Source of the DNA: Phenylobacterium deserti
GTDB lineage: Bacteria > Pseudomonadota > Alphaproteobacteria > Caulobacterales > Caulobacteraceae
NCBI GenBank assembly: GCA_945859865.1
Contig: CAMAOY010000010.1
Span: forward strand, 1-35,003
Length of the DNA: 35,003 nt
Direction of reading: 5' to 3'
The notes beneath the pieces were generated by a model. That model was given only the letters and a program-made list of their open reading frames with translations. It was not told the origin of the DNA and searched no databases. Each line of letters starts with the position of its first letter. Position 1 is the first letter of the stretch. Positions 17,075-25,821 of the stretch are shown piece after piece. The position numbers were made by a program, and so were the translations under genes.

Positions 17075-19117
17075 CTACCAGATGCGGGCCCGCGTCTCCG
17101 GAGGCAGGTACATGTCGTCCCCCGGCTTCACACCGAAGGCCCGGTAGAAGGCGTCGACATTGCGCATCGGGACGTTGACGCGCGCCCGGGGTGGCGAATG
17201 CGAATCGGTGGACAAAAGCTGGCGGACCCGGTCCTCCCGAACCTTGGAGCGCCAGACCTGCGCCCATCCGTAGAACACCCTCTGCTCTCCGGTGAGCCCA
17301 TCGATCACCGGGGCTGGCGCGCCTTTCAGGGAGGTCCGGTAGGCGTCTAGGGCCAGGAGGACCCCGCCCAGGTCGGCGATGTTCTCGCCCATGGTCAGTT
17401 CGCTCTTGATGAAGGCGCCGGGCAGGGCCTCGAAAGCAGAGTACTGGGCACCCAGCTTGGTCGCCTCGATGGTGAAGCGCTTGGCGTCCTCGGGGGTCCA
17501 CCAGTCGGACAGCCGACCGTCGCCGTCGGACTTGCGGCCCTGGTCGTCGAATCCATGGGTGATCTCGTGGCCGATCACGCCGCCGATCCCGCCATAATTG
17601 ATGGCCATGTCGCCGTTGGGGTCAAAGAAGGGCGGCTGCAGTATGGCCGCCGGGAAGACGATCACGTTCCGGGTCGAGGAGTAGTAAGCGTTTACCGTCG
17701 CCGGGGTCATGCCCCACTCCTTGCGATCGACCGGCTGGTCGAGGCGGGCGACGCGGCGGTTCCAGTCCCACTGGCGCGAGCGGCTGACATCGCCGAACAG
17801 GTCGCCAGGCGTCATCTCCAGACCGGAATAGTCCCGCCAGGTCTCGGGATAGCCAATCATAACGCTGAACTTGGACAGCTTTTCGAGCGCCTTGGCCCGC
17901 GTCTCGGGACCCATCCACGAGACCGTCTCGATCCGGCCCCGCATGGCGGTCTTGATGTCGGCGACCAGGCCTTCCATCAGTGCCTTGGACTGCGGGGGGA
18001 AGTAGGCAGCCACATAGTCACGGCCCAGGGCCTCGCCCAGCTGGTCGTCCACCAGGGTCACGGCGCGCTTCCAGCGCGGCTGCTGTTGCGGCTGACCGGT
18101 CAGCACCTTGCCGCGGAACTCGAAGTTGGCCTGGTCGAAGGCCGGGGCGAGGTAGGGGGCGGCCTTATCTGTCAGGCTGAGGGCCATGTAGGCCTTCAGG
18201 GTGGACAGGGGGGTTTCGGCGAAGATTTTTGCGATCTCGGGGAAGGCGCCCTGTTCCCGAACCACCACCCGCTTGGCCCCGCCCAGGCCTGCAGCCTTGA
18301 GATAGTCCGCCCAGGGGAAGCCGGCGGCGGTCCGGGACAGTCCGGCCAGGTCCGTGGCGTTGTAGGTGCGGTCGCGGTCCCGGCGCTGGGCGCTGGTCCA
18401 GGACGCCGTGGCGATCTGGGTCTCGAAGGCAAGGACCGCATCCGCGGATTTGGCGGCGTCCGGCCAGCCGGCGAGACCCAGCATGCGCTCTACATAGGCC
18501 CGGTACTCTGTCCTCTGTCGCGCGAAACGCGGCTCCAGGTAGTAGTCGCGGTCCGGAAGATTGAGTCCAGACTGGCCAAGGTAGACGGCATAGGCCTGCG
18601 GGTTGCGGGCATCATCTGCGACATTGACCGAGAAGATGGATCCGCCAAACCCGCCTGCGGCCTTGCCCATGAGCCGGGCGATGTCCCGCCGGCTGCTGGC
18701 CGCGCGGATTTCCGCAAGGGCGGGCTGGATGGGCCCGGCGCCCAGGGCGCTCACGGCCGGCTCGTCCATGAAGTTACGATAAAGGGTCGCCAGGCGCTGG
18801 CGGTCAGCCGAGGGTGCCGGATCGGCGGCGGCGGTCTCCAGGACTGCGTGCATCCGGTCCACCGAGAGTTCGCGCAAGCCGTCGAAGGCCCCGAAGCTCG
18901 ACCGGTCCGCCGGGATGACCAGCCGGTCGACATAGGCACCATTGGCGTGGGCGAAGAAGTCCCCGCCGGCGGGGGTCGCCGGATCGCGTCCGGACATGTC
19001 GAAACCCCAACTGCCCATGCGGGGGGCGCTGAGGTCGGCCGCCAAGGCCGGCGGGGCCAGGGCCGACAGGACGAGGGTGGCGGCCCCAAGGACGAGGCGG
19101 TGGCGGGACAGGGACAT
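17075..19117 (-). CDS. M13-family metallopeptidase (neprilysin/PepO-like), secreted
   Basis: MSLSRHRLVLGAATLVLSALAPPALAADL signal peptide; NAYYSSTRNVIVFPAAILQPPFF; GHEITHGFDDQGRKSDGDG (HExxH); MGENIADLGG. Confidence 0.95.
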   Translation of the reverse strand: MSLSRHRLVLGAATLVLSALAPPALAADLSAPRMGSWGFDMSGRDPATPAGGDFFAHANGAYVDRLVIPADRSSFGAFDGLRELSVDRMHAVLETAAADPAPSADRQRLATLYRNFMDEPAVSALGAGPIQPALAEIRAASSRRDIARLMGKAAGGFGGSIFSVNVADDARNPQAYAVYLGQSGLNLPDRDYYLEPRFARQRTEYRAYVERMLGLAGWPDAAKSADAVLAFETQIATASWTSAQRRDRDRTYNATDLAGLSRTAAGFPWADYLKAAGLGGAKRVVVREQGAFPEIAKIFAETPLSTLKAYMALSLTDKAAPYLAPAFDQANFEFRGKVLTGQPQQQPRWKRAVTLVDDQLGEALGRDYVAAYFPPQSKALMEGLVADIKTAMRGRIETVSWMGPETRAKALEKLSKFSVMIGYPETWRDYSGLEMTPGDLFGDVSRSRQWDWNRRVARLDQPVDRKEWGMTPATVNAYYSSTRNVIVFPAAILQPPFFDPNGDMAINYGGIGGVIGHEITHGFDDQGRKSDGDGRLSDWWTPEDAKRFTIEATKLGAQYSAFEALPGAFIKSELTMGENIADLGGVLLALDAYRTSLKGAPAPVIDGLTGEQRVFYGWAQVWRSKVREDRVRQLLSTDSHSPPRARVNVPMRNVDAFYRAFGVKPGDDMYLPPETRARIW

Positions 19118-19290
19118 CAGCAACTCCGGTCGTCGACAGGTCGGGGCGCAAACAATGCCGCTGAACCGAGGCTGCGGCATCCATTTTCTGGCATCTGGGC
19201 GGTTCCGGGCCGCCGCGACCTGGGGCGGAGTTGCGACGGGGTCGCGCACCCCGGTGTCCTGGGCCATAGTCCGGTCTGACGAGGAGAAAC

Positions 19291-21042
19291 ATGGCACCCC
19301 CGGCTCCCGGAGATTTCAAGGACGTTGTCCTGTTCCTGGCGACAGCGGGCATAGTGGTTCCCCTGTTCCGTCGCTGGCGGATCAGCCCGGTATTGGGCTT
19401 CCTCGGGGCGGGCGTCCTGCTTGGACCTTCCGGACTGGGCGCCCTGGGCGCGCATGCGCCCTGGGTTGCTGAGCTCACCATCAATTCGCCCCGGGAACTG
19501 GCCCAGCTGGGGGAGCTGGGCGTGGTCTTCCTGATGTTCATGATCGGGCTCGAACTGTCCTGGGCCCGGCTCTGGCTCATGCGACGCTATGTTTTCGGCC
19601 TCGGCGCCCTGCAGGTCCTCGGCTGCGGACTGATCGTCGGCCTGACGGCCTATCTCCTCGGGGCCTCCCCCGCCGCCTCCGCCGCCGTCGGTGCGGCGAT
19701 GGCGCTTTCGTCCACCGCCGTCGTCATGCCCATCCTGACGGAGAGTCGTCGCCAGCATGTCCAGGCCGGGCGGGTCACCTTCGCCGTGCTCCTGTTCCAG
19801 GATCTCGCCGTCGCGCCCATACTGATCACGCTTTCCCTCCTCGGCCGCGAGGACGGCGCGGGCCTGTCGCCCGATCTGCTCCTCAGCTTCGCGCCGGCTG
19901 TCGCCGCAGTCGCCGGCCTGGTCGGGTTCGGCAGGTTCCTCCTGCGACCCATGATGCGGTCGGTGGCCAAGGCGCGGAGCGAAGAGCTGTTTATGGCCGC
20001 CTGCCTCCTGGTGGTCCTGGGGTCCGGCCTGCTGGCGGCCTTCGCCGGCCTTTCCATGGCGCTCGGCGCCTTCGTCGCTGGCTTGCTCCTGGCCGAGACC
20101 GAATTCCGCCATGAGGTCGAGCAGGTCATTGAGCCGTTCAAGGGCCTGCTGCTCGGGCTCTTCTTTCTCGCCGCCGGGATCGGCCTGGATATCGGCCTGA
20201 TTCTCGAGGAGCCCCTCCAGGTCGCCGGGGTCACCTTCGGCCTCATGGGCCTGAACGCAGCCCTGATCTTCGGGCTTGCCAGAGGGTTTGGCCTGAAATG
20301 GCGGTCGGCCGTGGAAACCGCCCTGCTCCTGGCGGCCAGCGGGGAATTCGCCTTCGTCATCCTCGGCTCAGCCATGGCCCAGGGACTGGTTCCCGATGCC
20401 CTGGGGCAAAGCCTTCTGGTGTCGGCGACCCTTTCCATGATGTGCATCCCGGCCCTTGCCGCCCTGGGGCTGCGCATTGCCGGTCGCGCCGTCGCCGGAG
20501 TCGCGGAGGCTGCTGGCCCTGCCGAGGCCGGTGAGGGGCGAATCCTGCTGGTCGGCTTCGGCCGGGTCGGCCGGCTGGTTGGAGAGATGCTCGACCGGCA
20601 CGGCCTGCCCTGGTCGGCGATTGACCAGGATGCAGGTGTGGTCGAGCGGGGACGCAGGGCCGGGCACAGCCTTTACTTCGGAGACGCCCTGCGTGCGGGC
20701 TTCCTGGAGCGCTGTGGCCTGAATTCGGCCCGGGCCCTCGTCGTTACTGCCGACGCCGACGGGGATGACGTCGGTGCCGTCGAGGCCCTGGTCTCCCTCG
20801 TCCGTGACCGCAGGCCGGACCTGACCATCGTCGCGCGGGCGCGGGACAGCCGTCAGGCCCTGCGTTTGTATGACCTGGGGGTGAGTGATGCGGTACCCGA
20901 GACGGTGGAGGCCAGCCTCCAGCTGTCAGAGGCGGTCCTGTTGGGCGTCGGCCTACCCGCCGGGCCTGTGATCGCCTCAATCCACGAAAGACGGGACGCC
21001 TTCCGGCGGGAACTCAACCCCAGAGATGGTTTGCGCACGTGA
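19291..21042 (+). CDS. CPA2 monovalent cation:proton antiporter, KefB/KefC-like, with C-terminal TrkA-N domain
   Basis: Many TM helices, LGFLGAGVLLGPSGLG, AMALSSTAVVMPILTE; RCK: ILLVGFGRVGRLVGEMLDRHGLPWSAIDQDAGVVERGRRAGHSLYFGDA. Confidence 0.92.
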   Translation: MAPPAPGDFKDVVLFLATAGIVVPLFRRWRISPVLGFLGAGVLLGPSGLGALGAHAPWVAELTINSPRELAQLGELGVVFLMFMIGLELSWARLWLMRRYVFGLGALQVLGCGLIVGLTAYLLGASPAASAAVGAAMALSSTAVVMPILTESRRQHVQAGRVTFAVLLFQDLAVAPILITLSLLGREDGAGLSPDLLLSFAPAVAAVAGLVGFGRFLLRPMMRSVAKARSEELFMAACLLVVLGSGLLAAFAGLSMALGAFVAGLLLAETEFRHEVEQVIEPFKGLLLGLFFLAAGIGLDIGLILEEPLQVAGVTFGLMGLNAALIFGLARGFGLKWRSAVETALLLAASGEFAFVILGSAMAQGLVPDALGQSLLVSATLSMMCIPALAALGLRIAGRAVAGVAEAAGPAEAGEGRILLVGFGRVGRLVGEMLDRHGLPWSAIDQDAGVVERGRRAGHSLYFGDALRAGFLERCGLNSARALVVTADADGDDVGAVEALVSLVRDRRPDLTIVARARDSRQALRLYDLGVSDAVPETVEASLQLSEAVLLGVGLPAGPVIASIHERRDAFRRELNPRDGLRT

Positions 21043-21206
21043 GGACCTGACGGTCCCGGAGCCTTGGGATTCCCGGTTTCGCTCCCGGAAGCGAAGTGCA
21101 AAAACAAGTTTGTGTTGCACTCCCGACACTTCCACGACATGTCGAGGGTGGTATACAAAGTGTTAGGTGTCAGAGGTGGCACCTTTGGGCAAGAGAGGGC
21201 TCTGAT

Positions 21207-22403
21207 ATGAAAATCAAACTTCTGGCTGGAGCGGCTCTTGCTGCTGTCGCCATCGCTTCCGGGGCTTCTGCCCGCGAAGTGGGCTGGTACGGCGCTGTCG
21301 ACGCTGGTTACCATTGGCCGAACGGCATCGATGCAACGTCGAGCAACAACGCCGCCAATGGCAAGCCCTACGACTGGACGATCAACCAGGCGGAAGATTG
21401 GGCCGGCTTCGCCCGTCTCGGCTACCAGGTGTCCAGGAACTGGCGCGTGGAACTCGAGGGCGGCTATCGCCCCGGCGACGTGGACTCGGTCCGCGGCGGC
21501 GCGAGCAACGCCATCCTCGGCCTTTGCCAACCTGGCGTGGTCCGCACGGCGACCGCCCCGAACTGCGGTTCGCCCACGGGCAGCCTGGTGTCGATCACCG
21601 GCATGGGCAATGTGCTGTATGACTTCCTCCCGGACTCCGCGCTGAACCCCTTCATCGGCGCGGGTATCGGCATCAACAACGTCACGGTTGACACCGTGGT
21701 GGGCCAGTTCTCGACCATCACTCCGGTCGGCCCCGCCGCCACGGCGACGAACCCCGCCCATCAGAACCTGGCCATTGACGACAGCGACACCGCTTTCGCT
21801 TGGCAGGGCATCGCCGGCGTGGCTTGGGCCGTGACCGATCGCCTGGATGTGGACCTGACCTACCGCTATCTCAGCGGGTCGGACCTGACCTTCGCCTCCA
21901 AGGGCACCCATGCCCTGCAGCCCGGCGCCTTCGCCGGTGCCTATGAGGACCAGTCCCTGACCGTGGGCCTGCGTTACTCCTTCGCGCCGCCGCCGCCCCC
22001 GCCGCCCCCCCCCCCGCCGCCGCCCCCGCCTCCCCCGCCGCCGCCGCCTCCGCCGCCGCCGGCCTACGAGGCGAAGCAGTTCGTGGTCTACTTCCCGTTC
22101 GATGAATCCGTTCTGACGCCGGAAGCCCAGACCATCGTCACTGAAGCGGCTGAATACGCCAAGACGGGCAACGCCACCCGCGTGATCGTGGTCGGCCACA
22201 CCGACTCGTCCGGCTCCCCGGCCTACAACACCCGCCTCTCCGAGCGCCGGGCCAAGGCCGTTGCAGACGCCCTGGTCGGCCAAGGTGTCGGCCAGCAGCT
22301 GATGCAGGTGGACTGGAAGGGTGAAACCCAACTCGCGGTCGCCACTGGCGACGGCGTGAAGGAACCCCTGAACCGCCGTTCGACGATCGACATCAACTTC
22401 TGA
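21207..22403 (+). CDS. OmpA-family outer-membrane protein: beta-barrel, 25-residue polyproline linker and OmpA peptidoglycan-binding domain
   Basis: Signal peptide MKIKLLAGAALAAVAIASGASA, WYGAVDAGYHWP barrel, P25 linker (21987-22061), FVVYFPFDESVLTPEAQ...VVGHTDSSGSPAYNTRLSERRAKAVADAL. Confidence 0.95.
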   Translation: MKIKLLAGAALAAVAIASGASAREVGWYGAVDAGYHWPNGIDATSSNNAANGKPYDWTINQAEDWAGFARLGYQVSRNWRVELEGGYRPGDVDSVRGGASNAILGLCQPGVVRTATAPNCGSPTGSLVSITGMGNVLYDFLPDSALNPFIGAGIGINNVTVDTVVGQFSTITPVGPAATATNPAHQNLAIDDSDTAFAWQGIAGVAWAVTDRLDVDLTYRYLSGSDLTFASKGTHALQPGAFAGAYEDQSLTVGLRYSFAPPPPPPPPPPPPPPPPPPPPPPPPPAYEAKQFVVYFPFDESVLTPEAQTIVTEAAEYAKTGNATRVIVVGHTDSSGSPAYNTRLSERRAKAVADALVGQGVGQQLMQVDWKGETQLAVATGDGVKEPLNRRSTIDINF

Positions 22404-22412
22404 TTTCGATCG

Positions 22413-22466
22413 CAGGCGGAAACGCCTGGAAATATGGGGGCCCGGTCTCACGACCGGGCCCTTTTT
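22413..22466 (+). terminator. Rho-independent terminator with preceding GAAA-tetraloop hairpin
   Basis: CAGGCG-gaaa-CGCCTG (22413-22428), then GGGCCCGGTC-tcac-GACCGGGCCC-TTTTT (22438-22466). Confidence 0.93.
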
Positions 22467-22677
22467 CCATTCCGGGAACCGCCGCGAGGGCGGGTCCGTG
22501 TCCACCGCAACCCTCTCCGCCTGAGCCCCAAAAACCGTTCACAGTCTCGTGATTCAAGATTCGCGGGTGCGTCGAAACCCCTGCATGTTCAAGCGTCAAG
22601 CCCCCTGTTAATCTCTCGTTAGCAAAAAACTCCGGGGGACAACCCGCTGGCCCCGTTGACGATTCATGAGGCTCGTG

Positions 22678-22724
22678 GCCCATGATGTTGCGTAGTCGGG
22701 CGGGGTGCCCACTAGATGTAGTCA
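22678..22724 (+). promoter_or_regulatory. Tandem NrdR-box-like sites upstream of nrdA
   Basis: GCCCATGATGTTGCGT (22678-22693) and CCACTAGATGTAGTCA (22709-22724), 31-bp centre spacing; compared with acaCwAtATaTwGtgt. Confidence 0.6.
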
Positions 22725-22775
22725 TAGGGATGCGGCAGGCGCGGGATCGCACCGCGCCGCCAGCGAGGATATCGG

Positions 22776-24650
22776 GTGCAGGTCATGAGTGGGAATGAAG
22801 CCGTCAGGCGGCTGGAGCAGGCGGACGCCAAGGCGGCGGCGGAGCCGACGGAACGCCCCCAATTGCAGCTTGTCCGGAAGGTCCAGGTCGACCGGTCCCG
22901 GGACGCCCTCCTCACCGACTTCGGCAAGACCACCCTGGAGGACCGTTACCTCCTTGCCGGCGAGTCCTACCAGGACATGTTCGCCCGGGTCGCCACGGCC
23001 TACGCCGATGACGCAGACCATGCGCAGCGGGTCTATGACTATATCTCGCGCCTGTGGTTCATGCCTGCCACCCCCGTGCTGTCGAACGGCGGGGCGGACC
23101 GAGGCCTGCCCATTTCCTGCTTCCTGAACGCGGTGAATGATTCCCTCGACGGCATCCAGGGCGTGTGGAACGAGAACGTCGCCCTGGCCTCCAATGGCGG
23201 CGGCATCGGTACCTATTGGGGTGGCGTCCGGTCCATTGGCGAGAAGGTCAAGGGTGCCGGCCAGACCAGCGGCATCATCCCCTTCATCCGCGTCATGGAC
23301 AGCCTGACCCTGGCCATCAGCCAGGGCTCTCTCCGGCGCGGTTCGGCGGCGGTCTACCTCGACATCCACCATCCCGAGATCGAAGAGTTCCTCGAGATCC
23401 GGAAACCCTCGGGCGACTTCAACCGGAAGTCGCTCAACCTCCACCACGGGATCTCCATCACCGACGAGTTCATGGAGGCCGTACGCGAAGGCGCGCCCTT
23501 CGGCCTGCGCTCTCCAAAGACCGAGGAAGTCCTGCGGGAAGTCGACGCCCGCAGCCTCTGGCAGAAGATCCTCGAGATCCGCCTGCAGACCGGCGAGCCC
23601 TACCTGATCTTCTCCGATACCGTGAACCGCTCCATGCCGCAGCACCAGCGGGACCTCGGCCTGTCTGTGCGTCAGTCCAACCTGTGCTCGGAGATCATGC
23701 TTCACACCGGCCTCGACCACCTGGGGAAGGAGCGCACCGCCGTCTGCTGCCTGTCGTCGGTCAATGCCGAGACCTTCCTGGAGTGGCGCGACCATCCGAC
23801 CTTCATCGAGGATGTCATGCGCTTCCTCGACAACGTCCTGGAGGATTTCATCACCCGGGCGCCCCCGAGCATGGCCAACGCCATCTACGCCGCCCAGCGC
23901 GAGCGCTCGGTCGGCCTGGGGCTGATGGGCTTCCATTCCTTCCTGCAGCTGCAGAACGTGCCCTTCGAGTCCGCCCTGGCCAAGTCCTGGAACATGCGGC
24001 TGTTCAAGCACCTCCGCCGCCAGTGCGACACCGCCTCACGCGTCCTGGCCGCAGAGCGCGGTCCCTGCCCGGACGCCGCCGAGCGCGGTGTCATGGAGCG
24101 CTTCTCGCACAAGCTGGCCATTGCCCCGACCGCCTCGATCTCGATCATCTGCGGCGGGACCAGCGCCGGCATCGAGCCCATCCCGGCCAACATCTACACG
24201 CACAAGACCCTTTCGGGCACCTTCGCGGTCCGCAATCCCTACCTCGAGCGCCTGCTCGAGGCCCGCGGCGAGAATACCCCCCCAGTCTGGGACTCCATCC
24301 TCGAGAACGAGGGTTCGGTCCAGCACCTCGACATCCTGACCCAGGACGAGAAGGACATCTACAAGACCGCCTTCGAACTCGATCAGCGCTGGGTGGTAGA
24401 ACTGGCCGCTGACCGCACGCCCGACATCTGCCAGTCCCAATCGGTCAACATCTTCCTGGCAGGGGATGTCGACAAGTGGGACCTGCACATGCTGCACTGG
24501 ACCGCCTGGGAGCAGGGGTGCAAGTCCCTCTACTATCTGCGCTCCAAGTCCGTACAGCGCGCCGCCCACGCGGGTGCCGAGACGGCAGAAATCGTCGCGA
24601 TGGTCGAAGGCGTTCGGACAGACTACGAGGAATGCCTAGCCTGCCAGTAA
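22776..24650 (+). CDS. nrdA: Ribonucleoside-diphosphate reductase class Ia, alpha subunit
   Basis: MPATPVLSNGGADRGLPISCFLN, SNGGGIGTYWGGVR, NLCSEIMLHT, GLMGFHSFLQ, APTASISIICGGTSAGIEPIPANIYTHKTLSG, C-terminal CLACQ. Confidence 0.97.
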   Translation: MQVMSGNEAVRRLEQADAKAAAEPTERPQLQLVRKVQVDRSRDALLTDFGKTTLEDRYLLAGESYQDMFARVATAYADDADHAQRVYDYISRLWFMPATPVLSNGGADRGLPISCFLNAVNDSLDGIQGVWNENVALASNGGGIGTYWGGVRSIGEKVKGAGQTSGIIPFIRVMDSLTLAISQGSLRRGSAAVYLDIHHPEIEEFLEIRKPSGDFNRKSLNLHHGISITDEFMEAVREGAPFGLRSPKTEEVLREVDARSLWQKILEIRLQTGEPYLIFSDTVNRSMPQHQRDLGLSVRQSNLCSEIMLHTGLDHLGKERTAVCCLSSVNAETFLEWRDHPTFIEDVMRFLDNVLEDFITRAPPSMANAIYAAQRERSVGLGLMGFHSFLQLQNVPFESALAKSWNMRLFKHLRRQCDTASRVLAAERGPCPDAAERGVMERFSHKLAIAPTASISIICGGTSAGIEPIPANIYTHKTLSGTFAVRNPYLERLLEARGENTPPVWDSILENEGSVQHLDILTQDEKDIYKTAFELDQRWVVELAADRTPDICQSQSVNIFLAGDVDKWDLHMLHWTAWEQGCKSLYYLRSKSVQRAAHAGAETAEIVAMVEGVRTDYEECLACQ

Positions 24651-24670
24651 GCCACCTATCCCCAGCCCGT

Positions 24671-24717
24671 GCACAACATGTTGAGCCGGGTGATATGACA
24701 CCCCCTAGATGTCGGCA
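24671..24717 (+). promoter_or_regulatory. Tandem NrdR-box-like sites upstream of nrdB
   Basis: GCACAACATGTTGAGC (24671-24686) and CCCCTAGATGTCGGCA (24702-24717), 31-bp centre spacing. Confidence 0.55.
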
Positions 24718-24783
24718 TGGTGCCGTGTCTAAACTGATTATTCGCCTGCCGCTCCTATCCCTGTCTCCCTGGAGAGCCTGATC

Positions 24784-25815
24784 GTGTCCGCCAAGTCACT
24801 CCTGCCGGGTCTCCTCACCCCGTCCTATGCCTACAAGCCCTTCCGGTATCCCTGGGCCTACGAGTTCTGGAAGCGCCAGCAGCAGGTCCACTGGATGCCC
24901 GAAGAGATCCCGCTCGGCGAGGACCTCAAGGACTGGGCCACCAAGCTCAATGACCGCGAGCGCAACCTGCTCACCCAGATTTTCCGGTTCTTCACCCAGT
25001 CGGACGTCGAGGTGAACAACAACTACATGGAGCGCTATTCGCGCGTCTTCCGCCCGACCGAGATCAAGATGATGCTGGCCTCGTTCTCCAACATGGAGAC
25101 GATCCACATCGCCGCCTACGCCCTGCTGCTCGAGACCATCGGCATGCCCGATTCCGAGTTCACGGCCTTCCTGGAGTTCCAGGAGCTCAAGGCCAAGCAC
25201 GACTACATGCAGCAGTTCGGGGTCGAGACCGAGGCCGACATCGCCCGGACGCTCGCCATGTTCGGGGCCTTCACAGAGGGCCTGCAGCTGTTCGCCAGCT
25301 TCGCCATGCTGATGAACTTCCCCCGGCACAACAAGATGAAGGGCATGGGGCAGATCGTGTCCTGGTCCGTGCGTGACGAGAGCCTGCACTGCGAGGGCAT
25401 CATCAAGCTCTACCATGCCTTCAATCAGGAAACCGGGGCGGTCACCCCCTCCGTTGCTGACGACATCATCGACTGCTGCAAGACAGTGGTCGGGCTGGAA
25501 GACAAGTTCATCGACCTCGCCTTCTCGGCCGGCGATATCCAGGGCATGACGCCGGACGACATCAAAGCCTACATCCGGTTCATCGCCGACTGGCGCCTGC
25601 GCCAGCTGTCCCTGCCGGAGGTCTACGGGGTCAGGGAAAACCCCCTGCCCTGGCTGCAGTCCATGCTGTCGGGGGTCGAGCACGCCAACTTCTTCGAGGC
25701 CCGCTCGACCGAGTACTCCAAGGCCGCGACCCGCGGCCAGTGGCATGGTGACGCGGGTGTCTGGACAGAGTTCGACCGGCTCCTGGTCCGTCGACAGGCC
25801 GAGCCCGCCGAATAG
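24784..25815 (+). CDS. nrdB: Ribonucleoside-diphosphate reductase class Ia, beta subunit
   Basis: YPWAYEFWKRQQQVHWMPEEIPLGEDLKDW, FFTQSDVEVNNNYMERYSRVFRPTEIKMMLASFSNMETIHIAAY, SWSVRDESLHCEGIIKLYH, ANFFEARSTEYSKA; GTG start. Confidence 0.97.
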   Translation: MSAKSLLPGLLTPSYAYKPFRYPWAYEFWKRQQQVHWMPEEIPLGEDLKDWATKLNDRERNLLTQIFRFFTQSDVEVNNNYMERYSRVFRPTEIKMMLASFSNMETIHIAAYALLLETIGMPDSEFTAFLEFQELKAKHDYMQQFGVETEADIARTLAMFGAFTEGLQLFASFAMLMNFPRHNKMKGMGQIVSWSVRDESLHCEGIIKLYHAFNQETGAVTPSVADDIIDCCKTVVGLEDKFIDLAFSAGDIQGMTPDDIKAYIRFIADWRLRQLSLPEVYGVRENPLPWLQSMLSGVEHANFFEARSTEYSKAATRGQWHGDAGVWTEFDRLLVRRQAEPAE

Positions 25816-25821
25816 GGCGAG

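Noticed and set aside
17555-19279. 574-aa plus-strand ORF
   Set aside because: Antisense to the well-supported M13 peptidase; no recognisable domains.
20853-22505. 550-aa minus-strand ORF
   Set aside because: Antisense to the KefC-like and OmpA-family genes; low-complexity R/G runs come from the polyproline tract; typical GC-rich shadow ORF.
22722-24011. 429-aa minus-strand ORF
   Set aside because: Antisense to nrdA with no domain signal.
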